Positions 16,539-26,903 of a stretch of 60,739 bases of DNA are shown here, one piece after another. A program made the position numbers and the translations under genes. Positions within the stretch are counted from its first letter, which is position 1. Each line of letters opens with the position of its first letter. The DNA comes from Candidatus Eisenbacteria bacterium (GTDB taxonomy: Bacteria > Desulfobacterota > Binatia > DP-6). Below the pieces are notes generated by a model, which saw only the letters and a program-made list of their open reading frames with translations, had not been told where the DNA came from and did no database searches. The stretch is taken from the NCBI GenBank assembly GCA_035577985.1, contig DATJZY010000007.1, positions 1 through 60,739 on the forward strand, written 5' to 3'.

Positions 16539-18344
16539 ATGCGCGCCACATCTGGCTGGGTCGCGACGGGACTTTTCGTGCTCGGTCTGGCCCTCGTCGC
16601 GCACACAGAGGAGCCGCTGGAGCCGGCTGCGCCACCGGCGGGCCCCTCGTGGCGCGGCGCGGTGTGGCTCGATCAGTGGAAAGGCATTCCGAAGAGCCCC
16701 GCGCTCGACGTCCCGTCGCCGATCACGCGGGACGAGGAAGTCCAACGCGTCACACTGAAGGAGGCGATCGCGATCGCCCTCGAGAACAACCCCGGCATCG
16801 CCGCAAAGCGGCTCGACCCGGCGCGGATCGGCACCCGTGTTCTAGAGGCCCAGTCCAACTTCGACCCGACCTTGGCCTCCGAAATCGGCGACCGTCACCA
16901 GATCTTGCCCAACGCCAGCGCGCTCTCGGCCACCCGCACCTCCGTCGTCGACGACCGTTACGCGAACTTCCACCTGTCGAAGCTCTTGCGCTCGAGCACG
17001 CGGCTGCAGTTCGACTTCCTCAACGACCGTCTGGACAACAACGCGAGCTATCTCGGCTTCCGCCCGCAGTACAGTCCGGCGCTCAGCTTCTCGCTCGTGC
17101 AACCGCTCTTGCGGGATTTCGGCTGGGATTTCTCGTATCTCGTCGTCCGATCGGCCGAGCGCACCGCCGACTCCGCCGTGTACCTCTATGAGGCCGACCT
17201 CGCGGATTTCGTGGATCGGGTGATCCGCTCCTACTGGCGGGTCGTGGGCGCGCGTGAGAGCGTCGAAGCGACGCTGGAAGCCAAGCAGCTGGCCGACCGG
17301 ACGGTCGTCGAAAACGAGGCTCGCGTGCGCGTGGGGCTCCTCCCCCCGGTGGCGGTGCTCGAAGCGCAGGCCGACGCCGCGCAACGCGACACCAACCTGA
17401 TCACGGCCCGCAACGAGCTCGACGTGGCGCGCCAGCAGCTCGCCCAGCTCTGCTTCTTCCGCCCGGCGGGCACGTTCGTGCCGCGAACGCTCGAGCCGGC
17501 GGAGGATGTGACGCCCGAAGACGTCAAAGCGGAGCTCGACGAGACACTCGCCATCGCGCTCACCGAACGACCCGAGATCCACGCCTCGGCGCTCGGCGTC
17601 GAGGCGCGTCAGATCGACGAACGAGCCGCAAGCAACGGCCTCTTGCCCCGCCTCGACCTCGTAGGGGGCTACGGCGTCAACGGGCTCTCCGGCACGGGGC
17701 AGATACCAACCGTGCAGTTCATCTCCGAAACAGACCGGACCGGCAATCCGCCGGGGACCCGGTGCGTCCAGGTCGCGTTCGATCGCCCGCTCTACCAATG
17801 CGTGGGGCCGCGCGCCGCGAGCGCGCTTCACGGGTCCCAGACCGACGCGTACGGGACCCGCGGCAGCCGCGGCGGACTCCTCTCGGGCGACTACACCTCA
17901 TACTCGTTCGGGATTCAGCTCACGGTTCCACTCGACAACGCGCTCGCCAAGAGCACGCACACTCGCAGCACGATCGAGCTCGACCAGGCGGAGCTGAACC
18001 ACCGCGAGCTGCTGTCGCAGATCACGCTCGAGGTGCGACAGGCCGTCGCCGACGTCACCGCGAGCCGCCAGCGGATCGATACCGCCCGCGTCGCGCGCGA
18101 GCTCGCCCAGGAGAACCTCCGCAACCAGGAGAAGCGGCACGAGGTCGGCATGGCGACGACCAAGGATCTGCTCGACTTCCAGACTCGTCTCACCGAAGCC
18201 CGTCTGGCGGAGGTGCGGGCGAAGTTCGAGCACAACATCGACGTCGCGGCCTGGCGACGCGCCCAGGGCCGGCTTCTCGCGCACTACAATATCGTCGTCG
18301 AGCATCCGGGGAAGCGGTCGACGCCCTGGTTCGGGCGGTTCTGA
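16539..18344 (+). CDS. TolC-family outer-membrane efflux protein
   Basis: A 601-residue outer-membrane factor with an N-terminal signal sequence and the repeated TolC architecture. Evidence is VTLKEAIAIALENNPGIAA at the start of the first repeat and long Ala/Glu/Gln-rich helices (VEATLEAKQLADRTVVEN, RNELDVARQQLAQL). The second repeat includes ETLAIALTERPEI and ends with KDLLDFQTRLTEARLAEV. It stands alone with no membrane-fusion or pump gene nearby. Divergent from the aminotransferase operon by 214 bases, in which no convincing promoter pair was found. Confidence 0.92.
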   Translation: MRATSGWVATGLFVLGLALVAHTEEPLEPAAPPAGPSWRGAVWLDQWKGIPKSPALDVPSPITRDEEVQRVTLKEAIAIALENNPGIAAKRLDPARIGTRVLEAQSNFDPTLASEIGDRHQILPNASALSATRTSVVDDRYANFHLSKLLRSSTRLQFDFLNDRLDNNASYLGFRPQYSPALSFSLVQPLLRDFGWDFSYLVVRSAERTADSAVYLYEADLADFVDRVIRSYWRVVGARESVEATLEAKQLADRTVVENEARVRVGLLPPVAVLEAQADAAQRDTNLITARNELDVARQQLAQLCFFRPAGTFVPRTLEPAEDVTPEDVKAELDETLAIALTERPEIHASALGVEARQIDERAASNGLLPRLDLVGGYGVNGLSGTGQIPTVQFISETDRTGNPPGTRCVQVAFDRPLYQCVGPRAASALHGSQTDAYGTRGSRGGLLSGDYTSYSFGIQLTVPLDNALAKSTHTRSTIELDQAELNHRELLSQITLEVRQAVADVTASRQRIDTARVARELAQENLRNQEKRHEVGMATTKDLLDFQTRLTEARLAEVRAKFEHNIDVAAWRRAQGRLLAHYNIVVEHPGKRSTPWFGRF

Positions 18345-18348
18345 GGGG

Positions 18349-18777
18349 TCAGCACCGACGCGCGAGCACGAGCTGCACGCGCTCGCCGGCGGCGAACCGT
18401 AGGCGCTCGATCGTGAAGCCGTGGTCGCGCACCTCGCGCGCGACCGGATGGCGCGCGCGGGATGGCCCGAGGCCGCGGAGCGCGAGCGGCACGCAGGCGA
18501 GGACGCGCGGCCACCACGCCCGCGGCTGGTTGTGGTCGACGACCACGAGCGGCGCGCCGGGGACGAGGCGCGCGGCGATCGCGTCGAGGCATCGTCCACG
18601 CGCCGCGGCGTCGGCGGGCTCGCCCAGGAACGAGCAGATCGCTGCGGCGGCCGCCTCGCCGTCACGCGCCGCGGGCAGCCGCGACGAGAGCGTCGCGCCG
18701 CCCCCGACGACCACCATCGGCCCGTCGATCGGGCCGAGGAGCTCGAGCGCCTGCGCGGCGACGCGCGCGCCGATCAC
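18349..18777 (-). CDS. Small methyltransferase-like protein coupled to folE
   Basis: A 142-residue protein whose GTG start overlaps the folE stop as GTGA. It has a possible glycine loop ([16 protein letters not shown]) and a later strand plus acidic turn ([15 protein letters not shown]) in the layout of a Rossmann methyltransferase. It ends with a strand pair ([19 protein letters not shown]), as in class I SAM enzymes. It is short for the family and may lack the first strand. The catalytic role is unproven. Confidence 0.6.
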   Translation of the reverse strand: MIGARVAAQALELLGPIDGPMVVVGGGATLSSRLPAARDGEAAAAAICSFLGEPADAAARGRCLDAIAARLVPGAPLVVVDHNQPRAWWPRVLACVPLALRGLGPSRARHPVAREVRDHGFTIERLRFAAGERVQLVLARRC

Positions 18778-19334
18778 CGCGGGCGCAACAGCGTCATGAA
18801 CTCCTCGCGCGTCTTGGAGTTCGTCTGGAAGGCCCCGCGCATGGCGCTCGTGACGACCGTCGAGTTCTGCTTCTCGATGCCGCGCATTCGCATGCACAAG
18901 TGCTCGGCTTCCGTGACCACCGCGACGCCGAGGGGCTGGAGATGCCGCTCGATCGTGTCGGCGACCTGGGTCGTGAGCCGTTCCTGCACCTGCAGTCGTC
19001 GCGCGAACACCTCGACCAGGCGGGCGATCTTCGAGAGCCCGACGATCTTGCCGCGCGGGATGTAGGCCACGTGGGCGCGCCCGAAGAACGGCAGGATGTG
19101 GTGCTCGCACAACGAGTAGAAGTCGATGTCCTTGACGAGGATCATCTCCGAGTAGTCCTCGGTGAAGAGGGCGCCGTTGATGACGGTCTCCGGGTCCTGC
19201 TCGTAGCCGCGGGTGAGGAAGCGCAGCGCGCGCGCCACCCGCTCGGGCGTGCGCACGAGGCCCTCGCGCCGCGGTTCCGGGTCGAGCGCCTGCAGCAGGC
19301 TCGCCACGTGCGCTTCGAGGTCCAGTGCCGGCAT
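18774..19334 (-). CDS. folE: GTP cyclohydrolase I
   Basis: A 186-residue enzyme making dihydroneopterin triphosphate from GTP for folate, and also feeding queuosine synthesis. The zinc ligands appear in [15 protein letters not shown] and [32 protein letters not shown] and [12 protein letters not shown] are further hallmarks. The ATG at 19334 is preferred over an upstream TTG because AGGTG lies 10 bases before it. It follows metF by 57 bases and is coupled to the methyltransferase-like gene. Confidence 0.97.
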   Translation of the reverse strand: MPALDLEAHVASLLQALDPEPRREGLVRTPERVARALRFLTRGYEQDPETVINGALFTEDYSEMILVKDIDFYSLCEHHILPFFGRAHVAYIPRGKIVGLSKIARLVEVFARRLQVQERLTTQVADTIERHLQPLGVAVVTEAEHLCMRMRGIEKQNSTVVTSAMRGAFQTNSKTREEFMTLLRPR

Positions 19335-19391
19335 GGCCGGGCACCTAGCCGATGGGTCTCGCTCCGGCAACCGCGCACGACCGCGCGGCCG

Positions 19392-20267
19392 TCACGCGCC
19401 GACGAGCCCCTCGCGACGCAGCTGCTCGAAGATCGCCCGCGTCGCCGGCGACTTGTTGAGCGTGTAGAAATGGATGCCGGGCGCGCCGGCGCGCAGGAGC
19501 TCGGCGCACTGGCGCGCCGCCCACTCGATACCGACCTCCATCGAGGCGCGCTCGTCGTCGCGCGTGCGCTCGAGCCGCTCGCGCAGCGGGGCGGGTACCT
19601 GGTTGCCGGACAGGCGCGTGATGCGCTCGATCTGCGGCCAGTTCGTGATCGGCATGATGCCCGCGACGAGCGGCACCGTGATCCCGGTCCGGCGTGCGCG
19701 CTCGACGAACGCGAAGTAGTCGCGGTTGTCGTAGAAGAGCTGCGTGATGACGACGTCGACGCCGGCGTCGACCTTCGCGCGCAGGTGGTCGACGCTGAGG
19801 TCGAGGTCGCGGCACTCGGGGTGCCCTTCGGGATGCCCCGCGGCCGCGATGCAGAGCGGATAGCCGCGCGCCCGGATGAACGCGACGAGATCGGCCGCGT
19901 ACTGGAATCCGTCCGCGGGGCGCCGGAACGCCGCATCGGGCGGATAGTCGCCGCGCAGCGTGACGACGTTCTCGATCCCGCGCGCGACCATGAGGTCGAG
20001 CAGTGCCGCGATCTCGTCGCGCGAGTCCCGCACGCACGTCATGTGCGCCGCGCTCTCGATGCCGAGCCGCTTGATGCGCGCCGCCAGCTCGACCGGCGCC
20101 TCGCGAGGCTTCGCGCCCGTGCGCGTGACCGAGACGAAGTCGGGGCGCAGCGCCCCCAGCGCCTCGATCGTGCGCATGAGCCCCGCCTCGCCCTCCGGCG
20201 TGGCCGGCGGGAAGAACTCGAACGAGACGACCGGACGCCCCCGGCCGTACAGTGCGTCGATGCGCAC
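19392..20267 (-). CDS. metF: Methylenetetrahydrofolate reductase
   Basis: A 291-residue flavoprotein, normal length for bacterial MetF, which reduces methylene-THF to methyl-THF for methionine synthesis. Typical stretches are VSFEFFPPATPEGEAGL, PDFVSVTRTGA, AAHMTCVRDSRDE, VTLRGDYPPD, ITQLFYDNRDYFAFV, AGIMPITNW and GIHFYTLNKS. It has a GTG start 12 bases after thrB, so thrB, metF and folE look like one transcript. Confidence 0.97.
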   Translation of the reverse strand: MRIDALYGRGRPVVSFEFFPPATPEGEAGLMRTIEALGALRPDFVSVTRTGAKPREAPVELAARIKRLGIESAAHMTCVRDSRDEIAALLDLMVARGIENVVTLRGDYPPDAAFRRPADGFQYAADLVAFIRARGYPLCIAAAGHPEGHPECRDLDLSVDHLRAKVDAGVDVVITQLFYDNRDYFAFVERARRTGITVPLVAGIMPITNWPQIERITRLSGNQVPAPLRERLERTRDDERASMEVGIEWAARQCAELLRAGAPGIHFYTLNKSPATRAIFEQLRREGLVGA

Positions 20268-20279
20268 GGCGGCCCCGGG

Positions 20280-21317
20280 CTACTTCGAGCCCTTGCGCTC
20301 GAGCGCCTTCACCCGCTGATACTTCCGGTAGTCGTAGCCGGTGGCCATGGCCATGAGGAGCCCTTCCATGCCCCCCTCGCGCTCCCGGCGCAAGACGCGC
20401 AGCCGCTCGTAGAACTCGCGGAAGTCCTTGTCGACCCGCGTCCCCTCCTCGACCGGATGCAGGAAGAAGTCGCGCAGGCGGGTGATCGTGAAGCGCAGGG
20501 CCGAGAGGCGCAGCTCGTTCGGAAACGCGTCCCATTCGGCCAGCGACAGGGGCCGCAGCGACTCGTAGCCCGCCATGAGCGCCTCGAAGCGCTTCAAGTC
20601 GTACTGGTCGCGCACGAACGCGAGGGCGTTCACGGCCGTCGCCAGGTCGAAGACGAAGCGCCCGCGCGCGGCGGCTTCGAAATCGAGCATCGCGACCAGC
20701 TTGTCTCCCTTGAACAGGAGGTTGTCCGGGAAGAGGTCGCCGTGGATGATGCCGCGCGGCAGCTTCGGCTCGAGGTAGTGGCGCAGGTACTCGATCTCGT
20801 CGTCGAGCGTGCGCACGATGCGCTTGAAGTAGGCGGGGAGGCGGTCGCGCACCGAGGCGTAGATCTCGGCCACGCGCTCGTAGCTGAAGCGGTTCTCGAT
20901 GCCCTTCTTGTACTGCTTGCCGAGGCCGTGCAGCTCGGCGAGCATCCGCCCGGCTTGCTCGAGCCGATCGGCGCCGAGCCGCTCGACCGCGACCACGCGC
21001 CCGTCGATGTAGCGGTAGACCGAGACGAACTTGCCGCCCTGCTCGCGATAGTAGCGCCCCTTGCGGTCGGCGAGCGGCTGCGGGCACGCGAACCCCTGCT
21101 TGCGCAGGTGGAGCAGGAGATCGAGCTCGCGCTTCACGTCGAGCTCGCCCTTCACTTCGTCGATGCGCACGAGGTGCCTTCCGCGCGCGGTGTCGACGAC
21201 GTAGTTCGTGTTGACCGAGCCGCTCGGGATGCCGTGCGACGTGACGAGCCGTCCGAGCCCGTAGTCCTCGATCAGCTCCGCGAGCGCGTCCTTGTCGAGC
21301 GCCGTGTACACCGCCAT
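20280..21317 (-). CDS. thrB: Homoserine kinase, type II (aminoglycoside-phosphotransferase fold)
   Basis: A 345-residue APH-fold kinase matching type II ThrB. It begins MAVYTALDKDALAELIEDYG and has GSVNTNYVVDTARG over the ATP-binding hairpin. The catalytic loop is IIHGDLFPDNLLF, and the metal-binding Asp is in MLDFEAAARGRFVFDL. It phosphorylates homoserine for threonine synthesis. GGAG sits 9 bases before the ATG, and a good promoter lies upstream. Another APH-fold substrate is possible but less likely. Confidence 0.82.
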   Translation of the reverse strand: MAVYTALDKDALAELIEDYGLGRLVTSHGIPSGSVNTNYVVDTARGRHLVRIDEVKGELDVKRELDLLLHLRKQGFACPQPLADRKGRYYREQGGKFVSVYRYIDGRVVAVERLGADRLEQAGRMLAELHGLGKQYKKGIENRFSYERVAEIYASVRDRLPAYFKRIVRTLDDEIEYLRHYLEPKLPRGIIHGDLFPDNLLFKGDKLVAMLDFEAAARGRFVFDLATAVNALAFVRDQYDLKRFEALMAGYESLRPLSLAEWDAFPNELRLSALRFTITRLRDFFLHPVEEGTRVDKDFREFYERLRVLRREREGGMEGLLMAMATGYDYRKYQRVKALERKGSK

Positions 21318-21372
21318 CCGCCGAAACTCCACACTATCCGAACGCTTGCGCGCTCACCCGAACCCCGGACCG

Positions 21373-21401
21373 ACCCTAACGTCGGGTCCCCGCGTTGTCA
21401 A
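21373..21401 (-). promoter_or_regulatory. Sigma70-like promoter for thrB-metF-folE
   Basis: Minus strand: perfect TTGACA (21401-21396), 17-base spacer, TAGGGT (21378-21373). The predicted start near 21366 gives a 50-base leader with a GGAG ribosome site before thrB. Confidence 0.6.
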
Positions 21402-21425
21402 CAAAATACCTCGCCACAACCGGCG

Positions 21426-22124
21426 TCAGGCGGCGCTCGTGACGCCGATCTGCGGACACCAGCGGCGAAGCGCACAGCCGCTGCAGCGAGGTTTGCGCGC
21501 GGCGCACACGCGGCGCCCGTGGTGGATCAAGCGATGCGCGAACGCAGTCCACGCTCGCGGCGGCAGCAGGCGCTGCAGATCGCCCTCGATCTTGTCCGGA
21601 TCGTCCTCGACCGTGAGGCCGAGCCGGTTCGCGAGCCGGCGCACGTGGGTGTCGACGAAGATGGCGGGCAGGCCGAAGGCGGTGCCGCGCACGACGTTCG
21701 CGGTCTTGCGGCCCACGCCGGGCAGCTTCGTGAGCGCGTCCATGTCGCTCGGCACCTCGCCGCCGTGCGAATCGGCGACCGCCCGGGCGACGGACTGGAT
21801 CGACTTCGTCTTCTGCCGGAAGAATCCCGTGCGTTTGATGAGCGCCTCGACGTCGGCCGCCGGAGCAGCCGCGAGCGCCGTGGTCGTGGGGTAGGCCGCG
21901 AACAGAGCCGGGGTCACCTGGTTCACCATCTTGTCGGTGCACTGCGCCGAGAGAATGGTGGCGACCAGCAGCTCCCATGGCGTGCGGTAGTCGAGCTCGC
22001 ACCAGGCGTCGGGATAAGTGCGATCGAGCGCCCGGGCGATGGCGCGAGCCCGCTTTGCCCTGGCGGGGGCGGTTTCGCGAGCGACGTTCAGGCCTGGCCG
22101 TGGACGCGCCCGCGCCGCCTTCAC
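21426..22124 (-). CDS. nth: Endonuclease III, DNA glycosylase/AP lyase
   Basis: A 232-residue base-excision-repair enzyme for oxidised pyrimidines. ILSAQCTDKMVNQVTP opens the conserved core. The helix-hairpin-helix LPGVGRKTANVV carries the catalytic Lys, and FVDTHVRRLANRLG the catalytic Asp. The C-terminal 4Fe-4S loop has the exact spacing C-x6-C-x2-C-x5-C (CAARKPRCSGCALRRWC). A basic N-terminal extension of about 25 residues precedes the core. The GTG start overlaps the glpD stop as GTGA. Confidence 0.97.
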   Translation of the reverse strand: MKAARARPRPGLNVARETAPARAKRARAIARALDRTYPDAWCELDYRTPWELLVATILSAQCTDKMVNQVTPALFAAYPTTTALAAAPAADVEALIKRTGFFRQKTKSIQSVARAVADSHGGEVPSDMDALTKLPGVGRKTANVVRGTAFGLPAIFVDTHVRRLANRLGLTVEDDPDKIEGDLQRLLPPRAWTAFAHRLIHHGRRVCAARKPRCSGCALRRWCPQIGVTSAA

Positions 22125-23770
22125 CGCCACCGGCGCTGCTCCTCGGCGACGTGCTCGCCGTAGCCGCGCGCGGCGGCCTGGGTCGCCTCGGCGGACCACC
22201 CGAGCGGCGGCGCCATGAGGCGAGCCACCTCGCCCGCGACGCCGGACCCGGCCTGTGGATCGAAGAGCGCCAGCTGCGTGCGCCGCCGCAGGACGTCTTC
22301 CAGGGTGATGGCCCATTCGTCCTCGACCGCCGTCACGACCTCCGCGCGCGGGTCGGGCAGCGCCGGCAGGATCGGCCCGGCGAGCGTGGCGTCGCGCGCG
22401 ACGACGCCGAGGACGCGCGACACGCGACGGCCGTAGCGCCCCGCCAGGTGCCGGAGGACGCCGGGACCCACCGCCCGCCCGTCGCGCGCGGCGATCTCCG
22501 CGGCGACCCTCTCGGGCGGGACGTCGCCCCCCGGGAACACCTCGTCGCCGGTCGTGGAGGGACCGAACTGCGGCCCGTCGCCGAGCACGCGGAGCGCCGT
22601 CACGACGTGGTCCACGACCTTTGCTGCAATGATCCGGTAGGTCGTGAGCTTCCCGCCGCAGATCGTGACGAGGCCGGCGGCCGACGTGAAGATCTCCTCC
22701 TCGCGCGACACGTCGGACGGCTTCTCGGCCGAGCCGGGCGCGGGTGCCACGAGCGGGCGCAGCCCGGCGAAGGCGCTCACCACGTCGCCCGGGACGAGGC
22801 GTGCCGCCGGGAAGTAGTGGTTCACCGATTCGAGGAGGTACGCGACGTCGCTCGCCTCGACGACGGGCGGCGTCTCCGGACCGCCCGCATGGTCGGTGTC
22901 CGTCGTCCCGACCAGCGTGTGCGTATCCCACGGGATCACGAACATCACCCGGCGATCCTGCACCGCCGGCAGCGCGATCGCCGCCTCGTGGCCGATGCGG
23001 GCACGCGGAACGACGACGTGCACGCCCTTCGTCAAGCGCAGGCGCGGCGGCGCCGGCGCGTCGAGCGCGCAGACGCGATCGACCCACGGGCCCGTCGCAT
23101 TCACCACCACCCGCGCGCGGACGACCACCTCGTGCCCGGACAGCCGATCGCGCACGCGCGCCCCGACGATGCGTCCGGCGTCCTTCTCGAACGCCGTCAC
23201 CTCCGCGTACGAGAGCGCGACCGTGCCGTGCTCCACCGCCGAGAGCATCGTCTCGACCACGAGGCGGGCGTCGTTCGTCCAGCAATCCCAGTACTCGCCG
23301 GCGCCGCGCAGCCCCTCGCGCAGCAGCGCCGGCTCCAGGCGCTCCACGTCGGCCGGGCGCAGCATCCGGTGGCGCTTCACGTTGCGTACGCCGGCGAGCA
23401 GGTCGTAGCCCCAGAGGCCGATCGACAGCATCCAGGGCGCGATCGAGATGCCCTTGTAGAGAGGGAACACGAAGCGCATCGGGCGCACGAGGTGCGGCGC
23501 CAGCCGGCGCAGGCGCTCGCGCTCGCGCGTCGCCTCGAGGACGAGCCGGATGCGTCCCTGCTCCAGGTAGCGCAGGCCGCCGTGGATCAGCTTCGAGGAT
23601 CGGCTTGACGTCCCCGACGCGAAGTCGGCCTGGTCGACGACGGCGACGCGCATGCCGCGGAGGCTGGCGTCGCGCGCGATGCCCGCGCCGTTGATGCCCC
23701 CGCCGACGACCAGCACGTCGAAGGCGTCCCGCTCGAGCGCCTCGAGGGCCGTGCGGCGCCACGCGATCAT
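22121..23770 (-). CDS. glpD: Aerobic glycerol-3-phosphate dehydrogenase
   Basis: A 549-residue membrane-associated FAD enzyme oxidising glycerol-3-phosphate to dihydroxyacetone phosphate and passing electrons to quinone. The FAD motif DVLVVGGGINGAGIARDA is followed by GTSSRSSKLIHGGLRYLEQG, a strict GlpD signature. IPWDTHTLVGTTDTDH and ICGGKLTTYR are further conserved blocks. The C-terminal DUF-type cap is present, so it is full length. It sits 10 bases after the isocitrate dehydrogenase gene. Confidence 0.97.
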   Translation of the reverse strand: MIAWRRTALEALERDAFDVLVVGGGINGAGIARDASLRGMRVAVVDQADFASGTSSRSSKLIHGGLRYLEQGRIRLVLEATRERERLRRLAPHLVRPMRFVFPLYKGISIAPWMLSIGLWGYDLLAGVRNVKRHRMLRPADVERLEPALLREGLRGAGEYWDCWTNDARLVVETMLSAVEHGTVALSYAEVTAFEKDAGRIVGARVRDRLSGHEVVVRARVVVNATGPWVDRVCALDAPAPPRLRLTKGVHVVVPRARIGHEAAIALPAVQDRRVMFVIPWDTHTLVGTTDTDHAGGPETPPVVEASDVAYLLESVNHYFPAARLVPGDVVSAFAGLRPLVAPAPGSAEKPSDVSREEEIFTSAAGLVTICGGKLTTYRIIAAKVVDHVVTALRVLGDGPQFGPSTTGDEVFPGGDVPPERVAAEIAARDGRAVGPGVLRHLAGRYGRRVSRVLGVVARDATLAGPILPALPDPRAEVVTAVEDEWAITLEDVLRRRTQLALFDPQAGSGVAGEVARLMAPPLGWSAEATQAAARGYGEHVAEEQRRWR

Positions 23771-23780
23771 CGCCGTCGCC

Positions 23781-24778
<998 letters not shown>

Positions 24779-24782
<4 letters not shown>

Positions 24783-25534
24783 AGGATGCCGAGCACCTTG
24801 TGAAGCTGGGGGAGCACGCGGACGTCGGGGACGTGCCGGCTCGCGACCGCCTGCAGCCGCTCGAGCCCGTGCGCGTCGATGGTGAGGCGCGGGGTCGACG
24901 GCTCGCTGAGCGGCGTCAGGAAGAGCGGGACGCTCGCCCCGACCACCGCGATGATCCGCGCGCCGTCCTCGACCTCCTCGGGTCGCGTCCCGGCGTCGAC
25001 CGGCATCTTCACGTAGACGTCGCGCTGCGCTGCCACGGCGGCTTCGAGACACGCCCGGTGCTCGTCCCACCGCGCGCGCTCGCCCGTGTTGCTCGGACAC
25101 TTGAAGTCGAGGCTCACGATGTCGACCAGCGGCAGCGCCCGCTCGAGACGGGCGGGCAGGATGCCGGCGGTCTCGAGGAGCACGGGCAGACCGGGGCCGT
25201 CCGCGCCCAGCCAGGCCACCAGGAAGTCGATCTGCGCCAGCGGCTCGCCGCCGGTCACGGCGACGGCGTGCAGCGGCGGCGCGGCCGCGACGAGCGCCCG
25301 CACCTCGCGGGCGAGCTCGCCCGTCTCGAGCGGGTTGGGCAGCCGGTGCTCGCCGTCGGGACCGAGGATGCGGCATTCCGCCGTGGGAAGCAGGCTGTCG
25401 GGCGTGTCGCAGTAGCGGCAGCGCAGCGGGCAGCCCCCGAAGCGGACGAACAGCTGGCGACGCCCGGCATGCAAACCCTCGCCCTGGAACGAGACGAACA
25501 TCTCGGAGACGTTCCCGACGCCGCGGCGCATCAT
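24779..25534 (-). CDS. queE: 7-carboxy-7-deazaguanine synthase, radical SAM
   Basis: A 251-residue QueE homologue that contracts carboxytetrahydropterin to the 7-deazaguanine core of queuosine. SEMFVSFQGEGLHAGRRQLF is the characteristic N-terminus. The cluster motif is FGGCPLRCRYCDTPDS (C-x3-C-x2-C). AVTGGEPLAQ and DIVSLDFKCPSNTGE fit the family. Two adjacent ATGs (25534, 25531) compete for the start. No queC or queD neighbour is present; folE, another pathway enzyme, is 5 kb away. Confidence 0.92.
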
Positions 25535-25545
25535 CGATCCATGTA

Positions 25546-26865
25546 CTACGCCGGCCGAGCGAGGGCCACCACGACGTCGGCGACGTTCGTTCCGGTCGGG
25601 CCCGTGCGGATCAGATCGCCGGTCGCGGCAAGCAGGCGATGGCTGTCGGTGGCCGCGAGCGCGGCCTCGGGATCGAGTCCGCGCCGGCGCGCCCGCTCGA
25701 TCGTCCCACCGTCGACGCACGCGCCGGCCGCGTCGGTCGGCCCGTCGACGCCGTCCGTGCCCGCGGCGAGCAGCACGGCGGACGACCCAGCGAGCTCGAG
25801 CGCCGCCGCGAGCCCGAGGTGCTGCGAGCGCCCCCCCAAACCGCCCGGCAAGGCGCGCACGGTCGTCTCGCCACCGGCGACGATGGCCTCGGCCGACGTG
25901 GCCCGGGCGATCGCATGCGCCAGGGCGCGGCCGGCGATCGCCGCATCGCCGGCGAGGGCGGCCGGCCACCCGGTCACGTGGTAGCCGCGCCGCCTCGCCT
26001 CGACGCCGGCGGCGCGGAGGGCGTCGGCGTTGCGGCCGACCAGGACCGAGCGTACGCGCGTGGTCGCCGGATCGCCGGGCTTGGCGGTCTCCGCGATCGC
26101 GCCGGCGGCGCCGTCGCCGAGGTGCCGGCGGATCGAGGGAGGCATCGCGATCGCATGATGCTCGATCACGGCCAGCGCGTCGGCGTAGGTGGTCGGGTCG
26201 GCTTCGGCCGGACCCGACGCGATGGTCGCGAGATCGTCGCCGACGACGTCGGACAGCACGAGCGTCCATACGGCTGCGGCGTGGGCGGCGGCGCGCGCGA
26301 GGCCGCCTCCCTTCACGGCCGAGAGGTGCTTGCGGACGGCATTGAGGCCGCCGATCTCCGCGCCCGCCGCGACCAGCGCGCGTGTCAGCTCGCGCTTCTC
26401 CTCGAAGGCGATGCCCTGGGCGGGCGCCACGAGGAGCGCCGACGCCCCACCCGAAAGGAGGACCAGGACGAGCGCATCGACGGGCGCGGCGGCGACCGCG
26501 CGCAGCAGATCGGTGGTCGCGGCGACGCCGGCGGCGTCCGGAACGGGATGGGCCGCCGTGCGCAGCGCGATCGATCCGAGGCCGGCGCTGGTGGTCCCAT
26601 GCGGAGCGATCACGATGCCGTGCGCGAGCGCGGGACCGAGCGCCGCGACCGCCGCCGCGGCCATCGCCGCAACGCCCTTCCCCGCGCCGACCACCACCAC
26701 CGGCCCGGCGTGCCGCGCCACTTCGCGGGCGTCGCGATCGCGCAGCACGAGCGCGTCGCCGTCGCGCGCGAGGCAGCGTGCGACGCAGGCGCGGGGATCG
26801 ACGGCCGCCAGCGCGGCGGCGAAGCACGCGCGCGCGTCGGCTCGAAGCGTGTCCGCGGTGGTCAT
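25546..26865 (-). CDS. Glycerate 2-kinase (MOFRL/DUF4147 family)
   Basis: A 439-residue kinase of the GckA/TtuD type that phosphorylates D-glycerate at position 2. N-terminal DUF4147 features are VVVGAGKGVAAMAAAA, HPVPDAAG, LVLLSGGASALLVAP, NAVRKHLSAVKGGGLA and LSDVVGDDLATIASGP. The C-terminal MOFRL domain shows GGETTVR, GGRSQHLGLAAAL, AAGTDGVDGPTDAAGA and GPTGTNVADVVV. It starts a five-gene run with queE, isocitrate dehydrogenase, glpD and nth. The ATG at 26865 starts the conserved N-terminus. Confidence 0.93.
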   Translation of the reverse strand: MTTADTLRADARACFAAALAAVDPRACVARCLARDGDALVLRDRDAREVARHAGPVVVVGAGKGVAAMAAAAVAALGPALAHGIVIAPHGTTSAGLGSIALRTAAHPVPDAAGVAATTDLLRAVAAAPVDALVLVLLSGGASALLVAPAQGIAFEEKRELTRALVAAGAEIGGLNAVRKHLSAVKGGGLARAAAHAAAVWTLVLSDVVGDDLATIASGPAEADPTTYADALAVIEHHAIAMPPSIRRHLGDGAAGAIAETAKPGDPATTRVRSVLVGRNADALRAAGVEARRRGYHVTGWPAALAGDAAIAGRALAHAIARATSAEAIVAGGETTVRALPGGLGGRSQHLGLAAALELAGSSAVLLAAGTDGVDGPTDAAGACVDGGTIERARRRGLDPEAALAATDSHRLLAATGDLIRTGPTGTNVADVVVALARPA

Positions 26866-26868
26866 GCC

Positions 26869-26897
26869 TGGACCGTCGCTCGAGGCGCGGCTATATC
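26869..26897 (+). promoter_or_regulatory. Promoter-like hexamers for the Yip1 gene, leaderless geometry
   Basis: TGGACC, 17-base spacer, TATATC. The -10 ends 6 bases before the ATG at 26904, so transcription would begin on the start codon itself. No ribosome site is present. Confidence 0.4.
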
Positions 26898-26903
26898 GAC
26901 GCC

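Noticed and set aside
18462..22163. A 1233-codon plus-strand open frame across folE, metF, thrB and nth
   Set aside because: All four opposite genes are recognisable enzymes with intact motifs; the plus-strand product is low-complexity charged sequence without start signal or domain.
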